A stretch of DNA of 45,110 nt from Ruminococcaceae bacterium OttesenSCG-928-L11. GTDB lineage: Bacteria > Bacillota > Clostridia > Oscillospirales > Ruminococcaceae. Position 1 is the stretch's first letter; every line of letters begins with the position of its first letter. Where the stretch lies: contig JAJDGX010000004.1 of the NCBI GenBank assembly GCA_030265885.1, positions 1-45,110 of the forward strand. The letters run 5' to 3'. The notes under the pieces were generated by a model that was given only the letters and a program-made list of their open reading frames with translations, was not told where the DNA came from and did not search any database. Made by a program: the position numbers and the translations under genes. Below, in pieces: positions 23,993-32,400 of this stretch.

Positions 23993-26140
23993 TCAGTGCA
24001 CGGGGTGGGGCTCCTGCATTTCTATGGCGGACTCTGTGCCCGCCAGCAGGTTGAACCATTTGACGGAGGCGATGTAGTGGCCGTAAATCTGCTGGCAGCT
24101 TAGATTGTACTGCCGGGCAAACACGGCAACCTCGTCCCAGTTGGCGTATTCGTACTGGGAGAAAAACTCGATGAGGGCGGAGTAGGGCCCGCTGGAGGTC
24201 AGCAGGGACTGGCGGATGTTGTCGGACAGGGACAGCTGATCCAGCAGGATATCCCGGGAGGTGTCCATGGCGATGTGGAGCAGGGAGAACATGCCGCTTA
24301 AAAAGGCCTGGTTGGGATCCCAGCGGGGGCGCAGATCCTCTGCCAGCAGCTCGGCAAATCGGGCGCGAATCAGGGACATGCGCACAATTTCCATGGGCTT
24401 GTCCGACATCAGGCCCCGCATGGCTAGCAGGGCTATCCACTTTTTCAGGCTTTCCTCGCCCAGGTAGGCCACCGCCATGGAAACGGACGAGATGCGGTTG
24501 CGCAGCCCGACGGCGGCGGAGTTAAGCAGCCGCAGCAGCTTGTAGGTGAGGGCCATGTCGGCGGATACAATCTCGGATATCTCCTTGAAATTTACGGCGG
24601 CCCCGCCGCTGGCCAGGGCGAGCAGCCGGAAGTAGTTCAGCTTCAGGGGGTCGATGTCCTTGCCGGTGCGCACCACAACGGGGCTGCCAAAAAATTGTCC
24701 CTGGTACAGCTGGAACCCGGCCCGCACGGCCAGGGTATGTATCTGCTGCGAGTCGACGCCGACAGCGATGAACTGCTTGTCCGAATGCAGGCGGATGAGA
24801 GGGGCGGCCTGGGAGAGGGAATCGGCGGTGACCCGTACGTAATCCGCCAGCCGCAGCATATCGGCGGACAGCCCCGCCGTGTACTGTACGGAGAGCAAAA
24901 ACCCCATGGCCCGGAGATCCCGGAAGGCGGACAGCTCCATGGCGGTGCAGCGCTCCGGCAGCTGAACGATAAACCGCTCGGCCGGCAGCTGCTGGGAGAT
25001 GGCGGGGTTGCCCAGCTGGTGGCTGTAGTGGATGAAATACCGGTAGCCGGAATCCAAATCGCCCGGCTCCAGCGCCTCGATGGCCCGGTTAAACTCCAGC
25101 ATGTTGAGGTTGATGGTGCGGTCGTCCCCGGCGGAGAGGGTGTTGTCGGTCAGCTCGTACCCGTATGTATGGCTGGCGGTGGACAGCACCGGGCGGATGT
25201 TGATGAAGTAATCGGTGAATTTCCGGGCGGTGTCGTACCATTCCTCAAAGATCACCATCCGGTTGCGGCCCTCGTCCTTTGCCTTGTACAGGGCGATGTC
25301 GGCCTTGCGCAGCAGCTCGGTGAGGGTTTCGCCGTGGGCGGGGGCGTAGGACACCCCCATGCTGATGGTGCACTCCAACTCGATATTGGGCATGGTGTAG
25401 GAATAGAAGGCGTTCTGGAAGAGGCCTTCGCAGTACCGGCGCATGTCCGCCTCGGCGGGGTAGCGGGATTTGTCCAGGGACAGAAAGAACGCGAATTCGT
25501 CGCCGCCCAGCCGGTACAGGTGACCCTTGAATTCCGGGTTTGCCTGCAAATGCTGGGCCAGACGCTTCAGCAGCACATTGCCGGTGCTGTGACCGTATGT
25601 GTCGTTGACCAGCTTGAAATAGTCCATATCAAACATGGCCACGGCTCGGTATACTCCATCACCGCTGGATTTCAGGGATTGGGCGAAGTCTGTTTTCAGC
25701 TTTTCCCGGTTGGGCAGCCCGGTGAGGGAATCCATATAGGCAAGCTGGTACAGCTTTTGGGCGTTGGACTGGTCGGCGTCGGCGCTGTGAAGGGCCATCA
25801 GCACGGCGGGCTTGCCGTCCATCCAGTCGACGGAGGCGGTCTCCACCGTGTACCAGTGCCCGTCGCGGGCCTCCAGATAGGGGGAGCCGGGGCCGGTTTG
25901 GCAGTCGTCGGCGTTGTTGGGGCAAAAGGCGCACAGGCCGGGCATCTGCTTTTCCACCAGGGTCTGGCAGCAGCGCAGGGCATCCGGCTGCTGAAAGGCC
26001 TTGCGGGCGGCGGCGTTGCTGTGCAACACCTCACACTTTCCTTCGCGCACAATAACCAAACGGCTACCCAGCGCGTCCAGCAGTCCCTCCATAAAGGAAC
26101 CGGGTTCTATGGGTTTATTGCGAGCAAACAGCACAGACAT
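23993..26140 (-). CDS. PAS-GGDEF-degenerate EAL-HDOD signalling protein
   Basis: A 715-residue soluble protein. An N-terminal PAS-like part has a Cys cluster (CRCCQT-like around 57-80). The GGDEF domain follows with intact YRLGGDEFAF (GGDEF at 212-216) and DMDYFKLVND. Residues about 315-500 resemble an EAL barrel whose motif has become YGYELTDN and which ends in FQLYQGQFFGSP, as in YuxH-type proteins. The C terminus is an HDOD domain (LTYKLLRLLNSAAVGLRN). It probably makes cyclic di-GMP and the degenerate EAL likely does not cleave it. HDOD domains are regulatory. It is the first gene of the run, 97 bases before the NRPS. The ATG at 26140 has AGGGGGG very close upstream, so a slightly later start is possible. 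Confidence 0.85.
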   Translation of the reverse strand: MSVLFARNKPIEPGSFMEGLLDALGSRLVIVREGKCEVLHSNAAARKAFQQPDALRCCQTLVEKQMPGLCAFCPNNADDCQTGPGSPYLEARDGHWYTVETASVDWMDGKPAVLMALHSADADQSNAQKLYQLAYMDSLTGLPNREKLKTDFAQSLKSSGDGVYRAVAMFDMDYFKLVNDTYGHSTGNVLLKRLAQHLQANPEFKGHLYRLGGDEFAFFLSLDKSRYPAEADMRRYCEGLFQNAFYSYTMPNIELECTISMGVSYAPAHGETLTELLRKADIALYKAKDEGRNRMVIFEEWYDTARKFTDYFINIRPVLSTASHTYGYELTDNTLSAGDDRTINLNMLEFNRAIEALEPGDLDSGYRYFIHYSHQLGNPAISQQLPAERFIVQLPERCTAMELSAFRDLRAMGFLLSVQYTAGLSADMLRLADYVRVTADSLSQAAPLIRLHSDKQFIAVGVDSQQIHTLAVRAGFQLYQGQFFGSPVVVRTGKDIDPLKLNYFRLLALASGGAAVNFKEISEIVSADMALTYKLLRLLNSAAVGLRNRISSVSMAVAYLGEESLKKWIALLAMRGLMSDKPMEIVRMSLIRARFAELLAEDLRPRWDPNQAFLSGMFSLLHIAMDTSRDILLDQLSLSDNIRQSLLTSSGPYSALIEFFSQYEYANWDEVAVFARQYNLSCQQIYGHYIASVKWFNLLAGTESAIEMQEPHPVH

Positions 26141-26248
26141 GCCCCCCTAACTGAAATTGTAGACGCAAATTGGTCATATAAAAATGGACTGTGTAACCGG
26201 AAAAAGGATAGGCAATGAATTTGCTGTGACGCAAATGACTTCATTCCC

Positions 26249-26254
26249 ATTATA
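26249..26254 (-). promoter_or_regulatory. -10 box upstream of the signalling/NRPS run
   Basis: The minus strand reads GTTATATAATGGG, with TATAAT at 26254-26249, about 105 bases before the first gene of the run. The region 17 bases upstream is only a T-rich stretch, so a -35 element is not clear. Confidence 0.45.
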
Positions 26255-26558
26255 TAACAGCCGCAAAAAGAAAAAAAGCAAAAAGAATTAGCAAAATTTG
26301 GCATTAGGTGAGGGAGATGGCGACTTAACCTACGAAATTAGTCTGCTTTTATAAAGTGTACACAGAATTCGAAATTATTGCAATAGGCTTAAAAATATAT
26401 TTAAATTATTTTTATTTTCCGTCTAATATTCCAGTTTTTCATGGAAATTTCATATTTGGTCACACAAAAAGTCTCTAATATACATAATCTGGTAAGGAAT
26501 GGGGCGTTTGCTGTGGATACCCGCCAATTGGTGTGCCCCGATTGTGCAAAAGCAACAA

Positions 26559-26587
26559 AACAGGGAGCCGACGAGCGGCTCCCTGTT
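26559..26587. terminator. Perfect 12-bp hairpin in the intergenic region
   Basis: AACAGGGAGCCG (26559-26570) pairs with CGGCTCCCTGTT (26576-26587). On the minus strand it is followed by TTGTTGC after TTTT, so it may be a distal terminator of the AraC-type gene. No plus-strand gene precedes it. Confidence 0.55.
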
Positions 26588-26609
26588 TGCGGGATGTTCA
26601 TATTGTGTT

Positions 26610-26800
26610 TTCATTATGAACCGAAAGGATCCAGGTTGCCGCCTCTTGCAGGACTTGTCATCTTGATACCAATGCGCCGTTTCGGCGCATTGGGCGAGCC
26701 CCGGGGAGGTTCATTATGAACCGAAAGGGTTTGATACTCCGCCCCTTGGGGCGTTCATTATTCCCCTTTCGCCCCGAGGGCGGTATCGTAATCTTGATAC
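26610..26800. repeat. Block of short repeats and hairpins
   Basis: The 19-mer TTCATTATGAACCGAAAGG occurs twice exactly 100 bases apart (26610-26628, 26710-26728), and a partial TTCATTAT follows at 26753. ATCTTGATACC recurs near 26661 and 26791. Between them lie AATGCGCC-GTTTC-GGCGCATT (26670-26690) and CGCCCC/GGGGCG pairings. The interval 26141-26843 holds no gene. Confidence 0.6.
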
Positions 26801-26804
26801 CCCG

Positions 26805-26831
26805 GGGCTTGCCATTTGGACGGGCAAGCCC
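26805..26831 (-). terminator. Hairpin just after the AraC-type gene
   Basis: GGGCTTGCC (26805-26813) pairs with GGCAAGCCC (26823-26831), 13 bases beyond the stop codon of the minus-strand regulator. There is no T-run. Confidence 0.55.
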
Positions 26832-26843
26832 TGAACCCGCGTT

Positions 26844-29183
26844 TTATCCGCCGGCCATCAGCTTGGTTTTGTAGGCGCCGGGGGTGATGCCCTCGTACCG
26901 GCGGAAGGCCCGTACCAGGGCGAGGCTGTTGGAATATCCCACCGCCTCCGACGCATCCTTTACGTTGAGATCCTGCTCCAGCATGACCCGCTTTGCCTCT
27001 TCTATCCGCAGAAGGTGCAGATAATCCAGCACGCCGGTGCCGGTGATGGTCTTGAACCGCTTGGACAGCTGGGGCAGGCTGAGACCGAAGGCCTCGGCGA
27101 TGCTGGAGGCGTTGACGCAGGGATCCCGGTAATGCTCGTGGATGTAGTCGAGGATCCGCTTGTCCTTGGCGCTCATATCCTTGTGCTTTTGCTCGTCGGA
27201 GAAGGCGAGAAGCCGGTCAAACAGGGTGTTGAACAGCTCGGTCAGCTCCGATGCGCTTTTGGTGAGGGAGAGGGTTTCGATGGGATCCATGTCGGCGAAA
27301 ATCTGCTCGTTGATGCGGGGGCGAATTTCCTCGAAGGCGGAGATGGCGCCGTTCATCAGGGCAGACATGCGCAGCTTTGCCTGCTGCAGGGGGCAGTTCT
27401 CCTCCAAGAAAAACTCCTCGGCGATTTCGTTGATCAGCTTCTTGGCGTTGCGGTAATCCTCCACCCGCACGCAGTTGAGAAACGCCTGCTCCTTTACAAT
27501 GATGCCGGCAAGGTCGCTGCTCTGGAAATCGGTGGCGGGCTTGTACAGCACCACCTGCTCCCGCAAATCCAGTATGGCGATGTATTCCATTACATCCCGG
27601 GCCTCGTTGTAGGCCACGGAAATCTCGCTGATGCCGCTTTGCAGGGTGCTGACGGCAATGGAGAGACGGCAGGACAAATCAGCCTGGATTTGCCGGTGCA
27701 GCCCGGCCATATCCCGGTGCAAAGCCACGGCAAACTGGGACAGGTCGGCGGTGCTGTCGGGCGGGTTGAGAAGGCAGGCGGCCATATTGTCGACGGTGAC
27801 GCTGAACGCCTGGGTGCCGGCGGGGAGAAAGGCGTCCAGATGAGTGGTCAGGTAGGTGCGGAGCAAATCCGAGACCTGGATGTCCGCGTCGGTGGAGGGG
27901 TCGTCCAGGGGCTCGGTGCTTTCCCATTCCTCGGGGTTGAAGAGCAGCACGCAGAAATAGTCGGACACAAATTTAAGCCCGTATTTTTCCTCCATCACCG
28001 CCAAGTCGCATTTTGTCAGCACGGCTCCCTGCAGCAGGTTGATGAGCATGCTGGTTTGCAGGGTGCTGCGGTACAGCAGAATCCGGGTTTCCGAATCCAG
28101 CTTGTGGTTGTAAAGATTCTGAATGGCAGTCTCCAGACGGATGTATTCGTTGGGGGAGCCTTCCAGGGGCAGGCTGGGATCCTGCTCCACCATATCGGTC
28201 AGATTGCGCAGGGGGGAGTATTGCCGCTTGGCGAGAAAGCGGATGAGAACGGCTCCTCCGGCCAGGCAAAAAATCAGATATCCGATGATAACGGCCACAA
28301 AAATCTGAACCGATTGGGTAAACTCCGCCGAGGGGGACAAAAGCAGATAACTCCATCCCTCCACGCTGGAGTCCACGGCGGTGCAGATGGGTTCCCGCCC
28401 GAAAAGGGAAACCCACAGAGAATCGCCCTTCCCCGCCATCAGGCCGAGCCCCTCCTCGTAGGAGAGGGGGCGCTCCGAGGAGGAGGCGGCCTCATACATA
28501 TGATCCAGCAAAATCATTTCGGGCACGTCGTCGATGCTGCCGCCGATGGTCTGGAAAAAGCGGTCGGCGTTGATGACCACCATCACAATGACATCGGCGG
28601 AGTTGTCCGGCTGGGAGGTGCTGTTCTTTTGCCGGTAGATGATTTTGGGGGAGCCGCCGGCCTCGTCCTGTTGGATGCGAAACTCCGCAATGCCGGGGAA
28701 GGCCACGTGATCCCACCAGTTTTCGAGAGGGCCGTTGGTTTCCGCGGCATACTGCCGGTTGAACTCATCCTTGTAGTATACATTTTGGCTGGACAGCACG
28801 GTGTGGCTGTTCAAAAACATGGTATAGACACCGTCGATGTACTGCTCGGTGCTGGCCTTGCGGATGATGTCGCTCTGCAGCTGCTTGAGAACCGAGATTT
28901 TGACGGGGGTAAAGCCGCCGGTGTAGTACATCAGATTGACGGTGGACGGATTGATCAGCAGGGAACGGCTGATGGAGCGAACCGTGTCCAGCTGGGTTTC
29001 GATGTTTCCCCTGGCCTGCAGGGCGGAGGCGCGACCCAGCTGGCGGGATTGCTCCCGCAGGGAGTTGAGGGACACACCAAAAACCGCGCAGCTGACAAGC
29101 ACGGGAAGCATCAATATGATAAGGTAGGATAGGGTCATTGACCAAATGGCCCGCTTGGGCTGCTTATTTTTTCTCATATTCAT
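26844..29183 (-). CDS. Transmembrane AraC-family regulator
   Basis: A 779-residue one-component regulator anchored in the membrane. A basic N terminus (RKNKQPKR) is followed by a helix at about 15-38, an extracytoplasmic Cache-like sensor of roughly 240 residues, a second helix near 290-315, a linker of about 350 residues, and a C-terminal AraC helix-turn-helix pair (last 105 residues, with INASSIAEAFGLSLPQLS-like and VGYSNSLALVRAF segments). Such proteins usually sense a sugar outside the cell, alone or through the binding lipoprotein, and switch on the adjacent transporter. Here the transporter is divergent, 466 bases away. Start ATG at 29183 follows GAAGAAGG. The second ATG six bases on is an alternative. 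Confidence 0.88.
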   Translation of the reverse strand: MNMRKNKQPKRAIWSMTLSYLIILMLPVLVSCAVFGVSLNSLREQSRQLGRASALQARGNIETQLDTVRSISRSLLINPSTVNLMYYTGGFTPVKISVLKQLQSDIIRKASTEQYIDGVYTMFLNSHTVLSSQNVYYKDEFNRQYAAETNGPLENWWDHVAFPGIAEFRIQQDEAGGSPKIIYRQKNSTSQPDNSADVIVMVVINADRFFQTIGGSIDDVPEMILLDHMYEAASSSERPLSYEEGLGLMAGKGDSLWVSLFGREPICTAVDSSVEGWSYLLLSPSAEFTQSVQIFVAVIIGYLIFCLAGGAVLIRFLAKRQYSPLRNLTDMVEQDPSLPLEGSPNEYIRLETAIQNLYNHKLDSETRILLYRSTLQTSMLINLLQGAVLTKCDLAVMEEKYGLKFVSDYFCVLLFNPEEWESTEPLDDPSTDADIQVSDLLRTYLTTHLDAFLPAGTQAFSVTVDNMAACLLNPPDSTADLSQFAVALHRDMAGLHRQIQADLSCRLSIAVSTLQSGISEISVAYNEARDVMEYIAILDLREQVVLYKPATDFQSSDLAGIIVKEQAFLNCVRVEDYRNAKKLINEIAEEFFLEENCPLQQAKLRMSALMNGAISAFEEIRPRINEQIFADMDPIETLSLTKSASELTELFNTLFDRLLAFSDEQKHKDMSAKDKRILDYIHEHYRDPCVNASSIAEAFGLSLPQLSKRFKTITGTGVLDYLHLLRIEEAKRVMLEQDLNVKDASEAVGYSNSLALVRAFRRYEGITPGAYKTKLMAGG

Positions 29184-29242
29184 TTTTTGCCGGCCTTCTT
29201 CCGAGCAAATTATATAGTATTTGCCTTTATTTTCTACCGTTT

Positions 29243-29270
29243 ATTGTACCATAATTCTATAGAATGTCAA
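29243..29270 (-). promoter_or_regulatory. SigA promoter of the AraC-type gene with internal palindrome
   Basis: On the minus strand: TTGACA (29270-29265), a 16-base spacer and TACAAT (29248-29243), with an extended TG. The spacer contains the perfect palindrome TTCTATAGAA (29255-29264), placed where a bound protein would block RNA polymerase. Confidence 0.75.
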
Positions 29271-29365
29271 AGCGATCCGGATGTCCAAATCCAGGGCCGA
29301 GATGGGGCCGGCAGCCTGTATCGGGGCAAAATGGTTCGAAAATGATTATCGGCAAAAAAACGATA

Positions 29366-29394
29366 TTGATCTGTTTACACAAAAACTGTATTAT
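29366..29394 (+). promoter_or_regulatory. Promoter of the ABC transporter operon
   Basis: TTGATC (29366-29371), a 17-base spacer and TATTAT (29389-29394). The start codon lies 250 bases further on, so the leader is long; nothing else was recognised in 29400-29635. Confidence 0.5.
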
Positions 29395-29649
29395 AATCAT
29401 ATAATAATTGATAATTTCCAACAGTTTTAACGCCGATGTCGTGTGTTTCAACCGTTTTTCTGCGCCCTACATTATATATAGGGGAAGGCATGTGTGGAAG
29501 CGAACGGCACGGAGTGTTGCGACCTATCAATTATTGTGGCATGCAGTGGCATATCGCTGGCAGCAGAGATATGCAAAGCTGAAACCAAGGGTCTGTACAT
29601 TCCATTTCTGTCAACAGACTCTAACGAAACCAATTAGGAGGGCGTTACA

Positions 29650-31341
29650 ATGAAAGCAAGCAAATTGCGCGTGATGGCATGTCTGCTCAGCAGCATGCTG
29701 GTTCTGTCCCTGGCCGCATGCGGCGGCGGTGGCACCCAGAGCACGGCCTCATCCTCCGGTGGGGCGGCCAGCAGCAAGCCGGCCTCCAGCGCGGCGGCGG
29801 CATCGTCCGAAGCACCCAAGGCCGAAGAGGGCGACGCTCCGCTGACGGAGATTACCCTGCCTATCGTGGACGAACCCATCACCGTGCGGTACTGGTACCC
29901 CATGTCCTCGTCCAACCTGGGCCAGATGAAGGACTACGGCGATTCGGAAGCCTACATCGAACTGGCAAAACGCACCAACATCAACGTCGAATGGATTCAT
30001 CCTGTCGGCGGCACCGAGCTGGAAACCTTTAACCTGCTGTTTGCCTCCAGCGATATGCCTGACATTATGTTTACCTCCACCGAGGAAGGCAACAAGTACA
30101 TGTACGCGTCCGGCCCGGAGGCCGCCGTTACCGACGGATACTTCCTGGATCTGACCGAGCTTGTTCCCATGTACGCGCCCAACTACAGCCGCCTTATCTC
30201 CGACCCCGCTGTGGGCAAGCACACCGTAACCGACAACAGCGTCCGCTGGGGCTTCAACCTGATTTATCAGGGCGTGCGCCAGGCGAACTTCGGCCCCGGC
30301 ATCCGCCAGGACTTCCTGGACAAAGCGGGCCTGGATATTCCCGTGACCTACGACGACTGGTACGAAGTGCTGACAGCCTTCAAGGCAATGGGCGTGGAAG
30401 CTCCCATGTACATCAGCCCCGACGGCCTGTCTGTAACCAGCGAATTCCTTACCGGCTATGATGTGGGCAAGGCGTTCTATCAGGTAGACGGCAAGGTCAA
30501 ATACGGCCCCGTTGAGGACAACTTCAACGAATATCTGGAAATGATGAAAAAATGGTACGCGGAAGGCCTCATCGACCAAAGCTTCTCCATCCGCGCCCTC
30601 TATATCCCCGACGACGACCTGATGCTCAACGACAAGGTCGGCAGCTGCGACACCTTCGCCACCTGGTGCGGCAAGGCCTATTATCCCAGCCGCGGCGCGG
30701 TGAACCCGGACTTCAACCTGGTGGGCGCTCCCATTCCCGTCAAGGAAGAGGGTCAGGTTACCCATCTGCGCAACCCCGACCTGAAGGTTCGCTCCACCGT
30801 TATGGTTATCAGCGCCAAAACCAAATATCCCACCGAGCTGGTACAGTGGTTTGACTACCAGTACAGCGAAGAGGGCGCGTTCCTGATGAGCTACGGCGTG
30901 CAGGAAGGCAAGGACGGCAGCTATTACATCGAGGACGGCGTTCCTTACTGGGGCACTCTGATCACCAAGAACCCCGACGGCCTGACCCAGAGTGAAGCCC
31001 GCACCAGGTTCAGTTCCTTTGTTCCCCTCAACGAGGACTACGGCCGCATTATGCGCGCCCGCACCCCCGAGCAGCTGGCAGCCCACAACATCTGGACCAT
31101 CGAGACCAGTAAGGACGACTGGACCATCCCCAACTCCCTGACCATGTCCGCCGACGACAACAAGAAGCTGGCCGGCGTTATGGGCGACATCAACACCTAT
31201 GTGCAGGAAACCGTAGTCAAGATGATTATGGGTACATCCAACACCTCCTTTGAAGAATTCCGCAAGCAGATCAACGCCATGGGCATTCAGGATGCGATTG
31301 ACATTTACCAGGCTGCTATGGATCGCTTTGCAAATCGGTAA
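29650..31341 (+). CDS. Sugar ABC transporter substrate-binding lipoprotein
   Basis: A 563-residue extracellular binding protein. It has a type II signal peptide with lipobox LSLAAC (Cys24 would carry the lipid), a low-complexity Gly/Ser/Ala linker to about residue 60, and then a long binding domain of the LipO/YtcQ type. The segments VRYWYPMSSSN and ASSDMPDIMFTST are typical of the large Firmicutes carbohydrate-binding family. The ligand cannot be read; these systems usually bind oligosaccharides. ATG follows AGGAGGG by 7 bases. Two permease genes follow and a transmembrane AraC regulator is divergent. A strong hairpin after the gene probably allows more binding protein than permease. Confidence 0.92.
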   Translation: MKASKLRVMACLLSSMLVLSLAACGGGGTQSTASSSGGAASSKPASSAAAASSEAPKAEEGDAPLTEITLPIVDEPITVRYWYPMSSSNLGQMKDYGDSEAYIELAKRTNINVEWIHPVGGTELETFNLLFASSDMPDIMFTSTEEGNKYMYASGPEAAVTDGYFLDLTELVPMYAPNYSRLISDPAVGKHTVTDNSVRWGFNLIYQGVRQANFGPGIRQDFLDKAGLDIPVTYDDWYEVLTAFKAMGVEAPMYISPDGLSVTSEFLTGYDVGKAFYQVDGKVKYGPVEDNFNEYLEMMKKWYAEGLIDQSFSIRALYIPDDDLMLNDKVGSCDTFATWCGKAYYPSRGAVNPDFNLVGAPIPVKEEGQVTHLRNPDLKVRSTVMVISAKTKYPTELVQWFDYQYSEEGAFLMSYGVQEGKDGSYYIEDGVPYWGTLITKNPDGLTQSEARTRFSSFVPLNEDYGRIMRARTPEQLAAHNIWTIETSKDDWTIPNSLTMSADDNKKLAGVMGDINTYVQETVVKMIMGTSNTSFEEFRKQINAMGIQDAIDIYQAAMDRFANR

Positions 31342-31414
31342 TTCCCCTGCGCGACAGGATAATCCGGACTATGCTGTAACCGGATGAACCGCGGCAGGCG
31401 ACTGCAACGAAGTC

Positions 31415-31443
31415 CGGCAGGGCGGGAATACTCCGCCCTGCCG
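31415..31443 (+). terminator. Attenuating hairpin between binding protein and permeases
   Basis: CGGCAGGGCGG (31415-31425) pairs perfectly with CCGCCCTGCCG (31433-31443), followed by TCTTT. It lies inside the operon, so it likely gives partial termination or protects the 3' end of the binding-protein message. Confidence 0.7.
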
Positions 31444-31472
31444 TCTTTAAAAGATTGGAGGTACCCATTGAT

Positions 31473-32387
31473 ATGAAAGCGGTGCGGACGCGGCTGCAAA
31501 AGGAATGGCTGGAAAACAAGGCCGTTTATGTCATGATTCTGCCTGTGCTTATCTATTATTTCATCTTTCACTACATGCCTATGGGCGGCATTCTCATGGC
31601 GTTTCAGGACTATTCACCCAATCTGGGATACTTTGGCAGCAAATGGGTGGGACTGGAGCACTTCAAGTCCTTTTTCACCAGCTATTATTTTCAAAGGCTG
31701 CTGGTCAACACATTGATGATCAGCGTCAAGGATATTATTATATCCTTCCCTATGTCGATTATCTTTGCGCTCCTGCTCAATGAGGTTCGCAGCAAGGCGT
31801 TCCGAAAGGGCGTTCAGACAGTTTCGTATTTGCCTTACTTCATTTCCATGGTTGTTGTGTGCGGCCTTGTTCGGGACTTTACCGAGGCCGGCGGCTTTAT
31901 CAGCAACATGTTCGCCGCTATGGGCGGCCCCCAGGACGGTCTGCTGGGCAATCCCGGCTACTTCCAGGGGATCCTGATTGGCTCCAACGTGTGGCAGTCT
32001 CTGGGCTATAACAGCATCATCTACATATCGGCGCTCAGCGCCATCGACCAGGAGTTGTATGAAGCGGCCCGCATCGACGGTGCCGGCCGGTGGAAGCAAA
32101 CCCTGTATGTGACGCTTCCCGGCATTGCCTCCACCATTATAATCATGCTCATTCTGCGTGTCGGCAACCTGATGACCGTCAACTACCAGAAGATCATCCT
32201 TCTGTACAGCCCCGCCACCTACGAGACGGGCGACGTCATCTCCACCTTTGTATATCGGAAGGGTCTGCTGGACAGCAGCTACAGCTACGCGACAGCAGTG
32301 GGACTGTTTAACTCGGTTATCAATCTGGTTATTCTGTGTGTCACCAACTGGCTGAGCCGGAAGTATTCCGAGACAAGTCTGTGGTAA
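31473..32387 (+). CDS. Sugar ABC transporter permease, LplB type
   Basis: A 304-residue inner-membrane permease with six predicted helices. The cytoplasmic EAA loop YEAARIDGAGRWKQTLYVT, which docks the ATPase, is intact, and the N-terminal block YYFIFHYMPMGGILMAFQ is typical of LplB/YtcP-system subunits. It forms the channel with the next gene product. Start is ATG at 31473 because GGAGG lies 11 bases upstream; the in-frame TTG at 31455 overlaps that site. No ATPase gene is in the operon, so a shared MsmK-type ATPase elsewhere is expected. It lies 13 bases before the second permease. Confidence 0.92.
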   Translation: MKAVRTRLQKEWLENKAVYVMILPVLIYYFIFHYMPMGGILMAFQDYSPNLGYFGSKWVGLEHFKSFFTSYYFQRLLVNTLMISVKDIIISFPMSIIFALLLNEVRSKAFRKGVQTVSYLPYFISMVVVCGLVRDFTEAGGFISNMFAAMGGPQDGLLGNPGYFQGILIGSNVWQSLGYNSIIYISALSAIDQELYEAARIDGAGRWKQTLYVTLPGIASTIIIMLILRVGNLMTVNYQKIILLYSPATYETGDVISTFVYRKGLLDSSYSYATAVGLFNSVINLVILCVTNWLSRKYSETSLW

Positions 32388-32400
32388 AGGGGGGATCGAT

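Noticed and set aside
27015-29132. Plus-strand 705-codon open frame opposite the AraC-type regulator
   Set aside because: It is a mirror of a clear Cache-AraC protein and has no start signal.
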